NCBI GenBank assembly: GCA_007122045.1
Contig: SKJM01000737.1
Span: forward strand, 1-6,369
Length of the DNA stretch: 6,369 nt
DNA from: Planctomycetales bacterium
Lineage (GTDB): Bacteria > Planctomycetota > Planctomycetia > Pirellulales > Thermoguttaceae
Direction of reading: 5' to 3'
Shown: piece by piece, positions 1-5,512 of the stretch
How positions within the stretch are numbered: position 1 is the first letter of the stretch
Layout of the letters: each line of letters begins with the position of its first letter
Notes under the pieces: model-generated
What the model was told of the DNA's origin: nothing
Databases searched by the model: none
What the model saw: the letters and a program-made list of their open reading frames with translations, nothing else
Position numbers and translations under genes: made by a program

Positions 1-10
1 GGGTGCTGTA

Positions 11-26
11 GGGTGGCGAGCCACCC
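11..26. repeat. 16-base palindrome (hairpin)
   Basis: GGGTGGC (11-17) and GCCACCC (20-26) are perfect reverse complements separated by only GA, so the RNA would form a six-pair stem with a CGAG loop. It lies 4 bases left of the larger inverted repeat pair and may be the edge of the same dispersed element. No gene is visible to its left within the window, so it cannot be assigned as the terminator of a known gene. Confidence 0.5.
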
Positions 27-30
27 GTCT

Positions 31-158
31 GGAGTGCGGCGGCTTGACGCCGCTTTGGATTTTTTTCTTTTTGTGTTGTCCGCGTGGGACCAGCCCCTCA
101 AGTCGATACGAAAAGCGGCCGCAAAGAGACAGAAAGCGGCGTCAAGCCGCCGCACTCC
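31..158. repeat. Pair of 26-base perfect inverted repeats (REP/MITE-like)
   Basis: The arm at 31-56 begins GGAGTGCGGCGGC and ends GCCGCTTT. It is an exact reverse complement of 133-158 over 26 bases, with a 76-base spacer. Each arm also folds by itself: GCGGCG (36-41) pairs with CGCCGC (48-53), and GCGGCG (136-141) pairs with CGCCGC (148-153), each with a six-base loop. Two head-to-head palindromes resemble a REP doublet or the ends of a short non-autonomous element. The spacer encodes nothing recognisable; it contains a T-rich run and the 8-base palindrome GCGGCCGC (115-122). The exact symmetry is seen directly. The dispersed-repeat interpretation is inferred, because other copies cannot be seen here. 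Confidence 0.75.
36..75 (+). terminator. Possible intrinsic terminator formed by the left repeat arm
   Basis: A six-pair all-GC stem (36-41 with 48-53, loop GCTTGA) is followed by TTT and then, after GGA, by a T-rich tract (60-72) broken by a single C. This is the architecture of a rho-independent terminator for a gene to the left of the window. The three non-T bases between stem and main T tract, and the stem being part of a repeat, make it uncertain. Confidence 0.35.
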
Positions 159-184
159 CGAGGTGGGAATCGCATGGCGCGGTG

Positions 185-213
185 CTGACCGGCCGAGGGC
201 CGGCGGATATAAT
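185..213 (+). promoter_or_regulatory. Sigma70-type promoter for the HEAT protein-asnB unit
   Basis: A perfect -10 hexamer TATAAT (208-213) has CTGACC (185-190, four of six matches to TTGACA) exactly 17 bases upstream. Transcription should start near 220, giving a leader of about 73 bases before the ATG at 293. A short dyad, CCGGCC (189-194) and GGCCGG (198-203), sits in the spacer and touches the -35. It could be an operator but may be chance in GC-rich DNA. The promoter faces the first gene and is the only good one seen before asnB. Confidence 0.6.
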
Positions 214-292
214 GGAGGGAGAGGCGCGTGGCCTCCTTGAGTCCGGGCGCGAGGGCAGTCCATCGCCAAGACAACCATCCGGGGGGTTCGAA

Positions 293-1492
293 ATGCATCG
301 ACTCAGCGCGGTTTTGTTCGTGGCAATCGGCCTGACGACCGCAGGTTGGTGCCCGGCCGAGGTCTTCATCCTGGAGTCGGGCGGCCGGATCGAGGGCGAA
401 TTGCTCAATCCCGATGAAAGCCCCAGGCAGAAGTTCGTCGTCCGGGTCGCCGATGGCGCGACCGTGACGCTTCGGGCCGATCAGGTGCGGCAGCTCCTCC
501 GCGAGCGGCCCGAAGAAGCCGAGTACCGCCGCATCCGCCCCAGCTACCCCGATACGGTCGAGGGCCAATGGGCGCTGGCCGAGTGGTGCCTCGAACACCG
601 GCTGGTGGATCAGCGTCAACGACACTTGCAACGGGTGATCGAACTGGAACCCGATCACCGGGATGCCCGCCGGGCACTGGGCTATTCCCAGTTCGACGGG
701 CAGTGGATGACGCAGGACGAAGTGATGGCCCAGCGGGGGTACGTCCGGTACCAGGGCCGTTGGCGCACGCGGCAGGAGATCGAGCTGCTCGAGCGCGATC
801 GCCAATTGGGGGCCGCGCAGAAGGAGTGGTACGTGACGATCAACCGGTGGCACAATTGGTTGGGCACCGACCGGGCGGGCCAGGCCCGGCAGAACCTGCT
901 GAGCATCGACGATCCCCACGCCGTGCCCGCATTGGCCGCCCGGCTGACCGACGCCCGGCATCCCCAAGCGCGCATCCTGTTCGCGCAGGTGCTGGCGAGG
1001 CTCGACACCCCCGAGGCGCGCGAGGCGCTGGCCGAGGCAGCCATCGACGACCCCGTGGAGGAAGTTCGGCTCAGTTGTCTCGATTATTTGAAGCCGATCG
1101 ATGATCCGGCCATGAACGCGTTTTTTGTGGGGAAACTGAGAAGCCGGGACAACAACACGATCAATCGGGCGGGGATCGCGCTAAGCTACGTCGGGAACGA
1201 GACGGCCGTCGGCCCGTTGATCGACGCGCTGGTTACCACGCATACCTTTCGGCTGGGCTCGCAGAACCCCGGCGCCATGAGCATGAGCTTTCCCACCGGC
1301 GGGACGCCCGGCGGCGGCGGGATTTCCATGAACCCCCAGCCGAAGGTCATCCGCAAGCAGATGCGGAACGCGGCCGTGCTGGAGGCATTGGTTGGGCTTA
1401 CCGGGCAGAACTTCAGCTACGACCAGCGGGCATGGCAATTCTGGCACGCCTCGCAGCGCCGCCGCGACCGCGTCGACGCCCGCCGCGACTAG
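293..1492 (+). CDS. Exported TPR/HEAT-repeat-like protein, planctomycete type
   Basis: A 399-residue protein of unknown function. Residues 1-22 form a Sec signal peptide: a short basic start (MHR), a hydrophobic core (residues 6-18) and a likely signal peptidase I site after CPA (residue 22). Cys20 is preceded by Trp, so it is not a lipobox. Residues 24-70 look like a small beta-rich domain. Residues 91-131 resemble a TPR hairpin (WALAEWCLEH...RVIELEPDHRDAR). Two copies of a (F/Y)xGxWxTxxE(V/I) motif follow at 134-144 and 153-163. Residues 199-312 hold HEAT-like helical repeats (DPHAVPALAARL, DPVEEVRLSCLDYL, TAVGPLIDAL). A Gly/Met/Ser-rich stretch (321-350) precedes a conserved-looking C-terminal segment with FSYDQRAWQFW. 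The start at 293 was chosen because the signal peptide begins there; the frame is open further upstream, but that part overlaps the promoter and repeat. A G-run at 281-286 is a weak ribosome site. It probably acts as an extracytoplasmic protein-interaction scaffold, which is inferred from the fold only. Confidence 0.85.
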   Translation: MHRLSAVLFVAIGLTTAGWCPAEVFILESGGRIEGELLNPDESPRQKFVVRVADGATVTLRADQVRQLLRERPEEAEYRRIRPSYPDTVEGQWALAEWCLEHRLVDQRQRHLQRVIELEPDHRDARRALGYSQFDGQWMTQDEVMAQRGYVRYQGRWRTRQEIELLERDRQLGAAQKEWYVTINRWHNWLGTDRAGQARQNLLSIDDPHAVPALAARLTDARHPQARILFAQVLARLDTPEAREALAEAAIDDPVEEVRLSCLDYLKPIDDPAMNAFFVGKLRSRDNNTINRAGIALSYVGNETAVGPLIDALVTTHTFRLGSQNPGAMSMSFPTGGTPGGGGISMNPQPKVIRKQMRNAAVLEALVGLTGQNFSYDQRAWQFWHASQRRRDRVDARRD

Positions 1493-1501
1493 AGTATACA
1501 G

Positions 1502-3424
1502 ATGTGCGGCATCACCGGCGGCGTGTGGACCGATCCCTCGAAGGCGCTCGACGCCCCGACGCTCGCGCGCATGATCGACGCCCTGACGCACCGCGGGCCC
1601 GACGGGCGGGGCGAATTCCCCGCGGGCAACCGGTTGCAACCGGGCCGCGGGGCGGCGCCCGGGGTGGCCCTGGGCCACCGGCGGCTGGCCATTCTCGACC
1701 TGCCCAGCGGCGCCCAGCCGATGTCGAACGAAGACGAGACGGTTGGGGTGGTCTTCAACGGCGAAATCTACAATTTCAAGCGGCTGCGCCAGAAACTGCA
1801 AGAGGCCGGGCACCGCTTCCGCTCCCAGTGCGATACCGAGGTGCTGGTCCACCTGTACGAGGACCGCGGGCCGGCGATGCTCGACGAGCTGATCGGCATG
1901 TTCAGCTTCGCCCTATGGGATGCCCGCAGCGCCCGCCTGCTGCTCGCCCGCGACCGCCTCGGGCAGAAGCCGCTGGTGTACCGGCACGAGCCGGGGCGGC
2001 TGGTGTTCGCCAGCGAGTTGAAGAGCCTGCTGGCGGTGCCCGGCCTGCCGCGCGCCTTGGACCCGCAGGCCCTCGACGAGTACCTGACGTACCAGTACGT
2101 GCCGTATCCGCGGTGCATTTTCCAGGGGTACGCCAAGCTGCCGCCCGGCTGCTATGCCGTTTGGGAAGCCGGCCAGCTCGAGGTGCATCGGTACTGGCAG
2201 CCCGACTTCAAACTGGAAGCGGTGCGCCCTTTCGAGCAGGCGGCCGCTGAGCTGCGGGCCCTGCTGACCGAGAGCGTGCGGCTGCGGCTGCAAAGCGACG
2301 TGCCGCTGGGAGCGTTTCTCAGCGGCGGGCTCGATTCGACCATCATCGTCGGGCTGATGCGCGAACTGGGCGCCGCGCCGCTGCGAACGTTTTCCATCGG
2401 CTTTCCGATTCCCGAATACGACGAAACCCGCTACGCCCGACTCGCGGCCGAGCGATTCGAGACCGAGCACGAGGAGTTCCGGGTCGAGCCTCGTGCGGTC
2501 GACATCCTGCCGAAGCTCGTGTGGCATTACGATGAACCGTTCGCCGACAGTTCGGCCATTCCCACCTGGCACGTGGCGGAACTGACGCGGCGGCACGTGA
2601 CCGTGGCGCTCAGCGGCGACGGCGGCGACGAGTTGTTCGCCGGGTATGCCCGGTACCGGGCGGTGTGGCTTGGGGCGTGGTTCGACCGCCTGCCGCGGGC
2701 GGTGCGCGGGGCGCTTACCGCGGGGGTGTGGCAACGGTTGCCGGCCAGCGCGCGGCAGAAGTCGCTGCGGCGCCGGTTCAAGCGGTTCGTCGAGTCGCTG
2801 GGCCAGCCGCCCGACCGGCGCTACCTGGAGTGGATCGCCATCTTCGGCCGGGCCCGCCGCGCGGAACTGTACACCGACGAGTTCGTGGCGTCGCTGCCGG
2901 GCCCCGATCCGGTCGAGTTCCTGCAAGCGGCGATGGCCCGCGCCGCCGGCCGCGATCCGATCACCGCCATCAGCCTGGCCGACCTGACCACCTACCTGCC
3001 CTGCGACCTGATGACGAAGGTGGACATCGCGTCGATGGCCCACGGGCTGGAATGCCGGCAGCCGTTCCTCGACCACCGCGTGGTGGAGTTGGCCGCCGGC
3101 ATGCCGATCGGGCACAAGTTCCGCCGGGGCTGCGGCAAGCGGCTGCTCCTGCACGCCTTCGCCGACCTGCTGCCCGAGCCCATCCGGCGCCGTCGGAAGA
3201 TGGGCTTCGGCGTCCCGCTCGATTACTGGTTCCGGAACGAATTGCGTGCGATGGCCCGCGACGTGCTGCTCGACTCGCGGGCCCTCGGCCGCGGCTATTT
3301 CCATCCCGACTCGGTGCGCCGCCTGTTGGACGACCATCAGCAGGGCCGGTTCGACCACGCCGCGCGGCTGTGGTCGCTGCTGGTGCTGGAACTGTGGCAC
3401 CGCCAATGGGTGGATGGGGGATAG
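1502..3424 (+). CDS. asnB: Asparagine synthetase (glutamine-hydrolysing)
   Basis: A 640-residue class II amidotransferase that uses glutamine and ATP to amidate aspartate in the cytoplasm. The N-terminal glutaminase domain (about 2-215) begins MCGITGG, so Cys2 becomes the N-terminal nucleophile. It has THRGPDG (29-35), GHRRLAILD (58-66), FNGEIYN (85-91) and CDTE (110-113). The synthetase domain (about 245-640) has the pyrophosphate loop LSGGLDST (273-280), YDEPFADSS (343-351), SGDGGDELFAGY (371-382), KVDIASMAHGLECRQPFLDH (506-525) and a basic RRRRKMGFGVP segment (562-572). All key residues seem present, so it should be active. A short Gly/Pro/Arg-rich insert at residues 42-54 is unusual. The start lies 9 bases after the upstream stop with no clear Shine-Dalgarno, suggesting co-transcription and perhaps translational coupling. 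Enzymes of this family also occur in exopolysaccharide clusters as amidotransferases. No glycan genes are visible here, so AsnB is preferred. Confidence 0.95.
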   Translation: MCGITGGVWTDPSKALDAPTLARMIDALTHRGPDGRGEFPAGNRLQPGRGAAPGVALGHRRLAILDLPSGAQPMSNEDETVGVVFNGEIYNFKRLRQKLQEAGHRFRSQCDTEVLVHLYEDRGPAMLDELIGMFSFALWDARSARLLLARDRLGQKPLVYRHEPGRLVFASELKSLLAVPGLPRALDPQALDEYLTYQYVPYPRCIFQGYAKLPPGCYAVWEAGQLEVHRYWQPDFKLEAVRPFEQAAAELRALLTESVRLRLQSDVPLGAFLSGGLDSTIIVGLMRELGAAPLRTFSIGFPIPEYDETRYARLAAERFETEHEEFRVEPRAVDILPKLVWHYDEPFADSSAIPTWHVAELTRRHVTVALSGDGGDELFAGYARYRAVWLGAWFDRLPRAVRGALTAGVWQRLPASARQKSLRRRFKRFVESLGQPPDRRYLEWIAIFGRARRAELYTDEFVASLPGPDPVEFLQAAMARAAGRDPITAISLADLTTYLPCDLMTKVDIASMAHGLECRQPFLDHRVVELAAGMPIGHKFRRGCGKRLLLHAFADLLPEPIRRRRKMGFGVPLDYWFRNELRAMARDVLLDSRALGRGYFHPDSVRRLLDDHQQGRFDHAARLWSLLVLELWHRQWVDGG

Positions 3425-3464
3425 GTCCAGTTTGGCAACCATTCGCGGGGGACTGTCCCAGCCC

Positions 3465-3493
3465 TTGCGCAAACGGCACGGAAAAACTATACT
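3465..3493 (+). promoter_or_regulatory. Promoter of the importer operon, probably leaderless
   Basis: TATACT (3488-3493, five of six to the -10 consensus) lies exactly 17 bases after TTGCGC (3465-3470, matching TTG of the -35). The expected start, about seven bases beyond the -10, falls at 3500-3501, only one or two bases before the ATG at 3502. There is no Shine-Dalgarno-like sequence before that ATG, which fits a leaderless message. A dyad GGGAC-T-GTCCC (3449-3459) sits 5 bases upstream of the -35 and could be an operator. I see no Fur box, and the 77-base gap is too short for a cobalamin riboswitch. Confidence 0.5.
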
Positions 3494-3501
3494 GATCGGT
3501 C

Positions 3502-4299
3502 ATGTCGCAGGAATTGTCAACGCCGTTGCTCCATATTTCCGGGCTTTCCGTCCACTTGAGCGGGAGGGCCGTGCTTACCGGCGTTTCGTTCGACGTCGCG
3601 CCGGGCGAATACGTAGTCATCGTCGGTCCGAACGGGGCGGGCAAAACCACCCTGTTGCGCTGCCTGGTGCGCATCCTGCGCGGCGAAGGAACCATCGCGC
3701 TTGCCGGGCGGCCGCTGGAGACCTACCGGCAACGCGAGTTGGCGCGCCTGATTGCCTACGTGCCGCAGGTGGGCAACTGGGCGGCGCCGTATACCGTCGA
3801 ACAATTTGTGGCCATGGGCCGCTATCCGCACCTCAGCCCCTTCTCCTCGCTCAGCCGCGAGGACCGGCGCGCGGTGCGCGACGCACTCCAGCGTACCCGC
3901 ACCACCGAGTTCACCCACCGCATGCTCGATACGCTCAGCGGCGGCGAGCGCCAGCAGGTGGGCATCGCCGCGGCGCTGGCCCAGGGCGCACGGCTCCTGC
4001 TGCTCGACGAACCGACCACCTTCCTCGATTACCGGCACCAGGCCGAGGTGCTCGCCCTGCTGCGCGAGGCCAACCGGCAGACCGGCGTCACGGTGCTGGC
4101 CGTCACACACGACCTCAACCACGCCGCCCTCGAGGCCGACCGCGCCGTGGCGCTGCGCGAGGGCGCGGTCGCGTTCTGCGGGACGGCGCGCGAGTTGATG
4201 GACGCCGACGTGCTCCGCCGCGTTTACGCCACCGACCTGCTGCTGGTCGAGCACCCCGCCGCGCCCATCCCCGTTGTCGTCCCCCACGCCCCCACCTAG
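3502..4299 (+). CDS. ABC importer ATPase, FecE/BtuD/FepC type
   Basis: A 265-residue cytoplasmic ATP-binding subunit of a type II importer. It has Walker A GPNGAGKTT (42-50), Q-loop Gln89 (YVPQ), signature LSGGERQQV (145-153), Walker B LLLLDEP (165-171) and the switch His203 (VTHDLNHA). The segment TVEQFVAMGRYPHLSPF (98-114) is the usual mark of ATPases that serve iron-siderophore, heme or vitamin B12 permeases. The length is normal for the family. The ATG at 3502 is the only sensible start: it gives a standard N-terminus and lies directly behind the promoter. Its partner permease follows 72 bases downstream. Substrate cannot be decided from the ATPase, so no gene symbol is given. The last 15 residues are Pro/Val/Ala-rich and not diagnostic. 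Confidence 0.92.
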   Translation: MSQELSTPLLHISGLSVHLSGRAVLTGVSFDVAPGEYVVIVGPNGAGKTTLLRCLVRILRGEGTIALAGRPLETYRQRELARLIAYVPQVGNWAAPYTVEQFVAMGRYPHLSPFSSLSREDRRAVRDALQRTRTTEFTHRMLDTLSGGERQQVGIAAALAQGARLLLLDEPTTFLDYRHQAEVLALLREANRQTGVTVLAVTHDLNHAALEADRAVALREGAVAFCGTARELMDADVLRRVYATDLLLVEHPAAPIPVVVPHAPT

Positions 4300-4301
4300 C
4301 A

Positions 4302-4319
4302 GGCACGCTCCGCCGTGCC
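4302..4319. repeat. Perfect hairpin between ATPase and permease genes
   Basis: GGCACG (4302-4307) and CGTGCC (4314-4319) form a six-pair stem with a six-base loop, starting 3 bases after the ATPase stop codon. No T-run follows, so it is not a classic terminator. It could be an RNA stability element or a small dispersed palindrome. It contains the alternative GTG (4315) of the permease frame in its 3' arm, which weakens that GTG as a start. The rest of the gap (4320-4371) is pyrimidine-rich and shows no promoter or Shine-Dalgarno. Confidence 0.5.
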
Positions 4320-4371
4320 GTCCGCCAAATCACCATCCTTTATCCACCATCCACCCTTCTGTTCGGCCCTC

Positions 4372-5358
4372 ATGCCACGCTCGGTCCCGCTTATCGCCTT
4401 GCTCCTGTTGACCCTAGCCGTCACGGCCGCCGCGCCGTTTGTCGGGGGCGAGTGGATCGGGCTCGGCGCGGTGTGGGGCGAGGCCGAGCCGGGCGACGTC
4501 GACATCCTCTGGCAGCTTCGCATTCCCCGCGTGGCGGTGGCGCTGCTGGCCGGCGCGGGCCTGGCCATCAGCGGCATGGCGTTCCAGGCCATGTTTCGCA
4601 ATCCGCTGGCCACCCCCTTCACGCTGGGCACCAGCAGCGGGGCGGCGCTGGGCGCCTCGCTATGCATCCACCTCGGCTGGCGGGCCGGCGCCCTGGGCAT
4701 CTCGGCCGTCACCGCTTGCGCCTTCGCCGGCGCCGTGTTGTCCATCCTGCTGGTTTACGGGTTGACCCGCGCCCGCGAGGGCTTCTCCACGGCCACCATG
4801 CTGCTGGCCGGCGTAGCGGTGAGCTTCTTCTTTTCCAGCCTCATCCTGCTGTTGCAGTACCTCAGCGACTTCACCCGCACGTTCCTGATGATCCGCTGGG
4901 TGATGGGCGGGCTGGACCGCGTGGTGGGCTACGGCGACGTGTGGAGCGTCCTGCCGTTTGTGGGAACCGCCGCGTTGGTGGTCTTCTACCTTACCCGCGA
5001 ACTGAACCTGCTGACTACCGGCGAGGAGCTTGCCGCCGGGCGCGGCGTGGCAGTCAACCAAACGAAGGTGCTGTTGTTCTTCGCCGCCTCGATGGCCGTG
5101 GGCGGGGTGGTGGCCGTGTGCGGGCCGATCGGGTTTGTCGGGCTGATGGCGCCGCACATCTGCCGCCTGCTGGTCGGCGCCGACCACCGCACCCTCGCCC
5201 CCGCCACGCTCCTGTTCGGCGGCGGCTTCCTGGTGGCCTGCGACACGGTCGCCCGAACGGTGATGGCGCCCACCGAGCTTCCGGTCGGCATCATCACGGC
5301 CCTGCTCGGCGGCCCCTTCTTCCTGTGGCTGCTGCTGACCAACCGCCGGCTGGGGTGA
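4372..5358 (+). CDS. ABC importer permease, FecCD/BtuC family
   Basis: A 328-residue inner-membrane permease with about ten predicted hydrophobic helices, the usual number and length for FecCD proteins. Helix 1 lies at about 5-22. Family landmarks are ILWQLRIPRV (45-54), QAMFRNPLATPFTLGTSSGA (72-91), a cytoplasmic GEELAAGRGV segment (217-226) expected to contact the ATPase, GPIGFVGLMAPHICRLLVG (251-269) with ADHRTLAP (270-277), and PTELPVGIITALLGGPFF (300-317). It moves a metal chelate, heme or cobalamin-like compound from the periplasm, powered by the ATPase encoded just upstream. ATG at 4372 was preferred over the in-frame GTG at 4315: the extra 19 residues are hydrophilic, family-atypical and partly inside a hairpin. 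No ribosome site is visible at either. A dimer of this single permease is expected, as in BtuC2D2. The binding protein must be encoded elsewhere. Confidence 0.92.
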   Translation: MPRSVPLIALLLLTLAVTAAAPFVGGEWIGLGAVWGEAEPGDVDILWQLRIPRVAVALLAGAGLAISGMAFQAMFRNPLATPFTLGTSSGAALGASLCIHLGWRAGALGISAVTACAFAGAVLSILLVYGLTRAREGFSTATMLLAGVAVSFFFSSLILLLQYLSDFTRTFLMIRWVMGGLDRVVGYGDVWSVLPFVGTAALVVFYLTRELNLLTTGEELAAGRGVAVNQTKVLLFFAASMAVGGVVAVCGPIGFVGLMAPHICRLLVGADHRTLAPATLLFGGGFLVACDTVARTVMAPTELPVGIITALLGGPFFLWLLLTNRRLG

Positions 5359-5402
5359 GGGCGGGGAGTAGAAACGGCACTTCGCCCGGCAACGGAACGC
5401 AG

Positions 5403-5512
5403 CCTCCAGCACGCAGGATGGACACCCTTGTCCGTCGTTGGCTGACGAGCAGAAACGTTCACGACGCACAGGAATGTCCATGCGGCGGAGAAACTGCCGC
5501 GTGCTGACGAGG
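5403..5512. repeat. Nested imperfect inverted repeat between convergent genes
   Basis: The outer arms are CCTCCAGCACGC (5403-5414) and its reverse complement at 5499-5512, which pairs at all 12 positions with a two-base bulge (AC, 5507-5508). The inner arms, 5416-5437 and 5462-5483, match as reverse complements at 17 of 22 positions, with a 24-base centre. The right half has about 15 extra bases (5484-5498), part of which can form its own stem (GCGGC 5482-5486 with GCCGC 5496-5500). Within the left inner arm GGACA/TGTCC (5420-5424 and 5429-5433) also folds. The element ends exactly before the lysine aminomutase stop codon (5513-5515). It may be a MITE-like repeat, a bidirectional terminator (though no T-run is seen), or both. 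The remaining part of the gap (5359-5402) shows nothing recognisable. Confidence 0.6.

Noticed and set aside
44..292. Upstream extension of the HEAT-like protein, including an ATG at 212
   Set aside because: It would overlap the repeat arm and the TATAAT, has no conserved character, and would bury a clear signal peptide that begins at 293.
228..335. Small 35-codon frame starting GTG at 228 behind a GGAGGGAGAGG sequence, overlapping the HEAT-like start
   Set aside because: The purine-rich stretch overlaps the expected transcript start and the peptide has no feature of a leader or attenuator peptide.
98..967. 289-codon - strand frame opposite the HEAT-like gene
   Set aside because: It has no recognisable domain and runs through the inverted repeat and promoter; it is a shadow of the + strand gene.
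1913..3472. Antisense 519-codon open frame opposite asnB
   Set aside because: It mirrors a strongly supported asnB, is rich in Arg, Pro, Gly and Gln with no motif, and long antisense frames are expected in GC-rich genes.
3425..3501. Cobalamin riboswitch or Fur box before the importer
   Set aside because: The gap is too short for the riboswitch and shows no B12-box or Fur-like AT-rich palindrome.
3246..5507. 753-codon + strand frame crossing the asnB end, ATPase and permease
   Set aside because: It overlaps three well-supported genes in another frame and is a Arg/Pro/Ala-rich low-complexity shadow.
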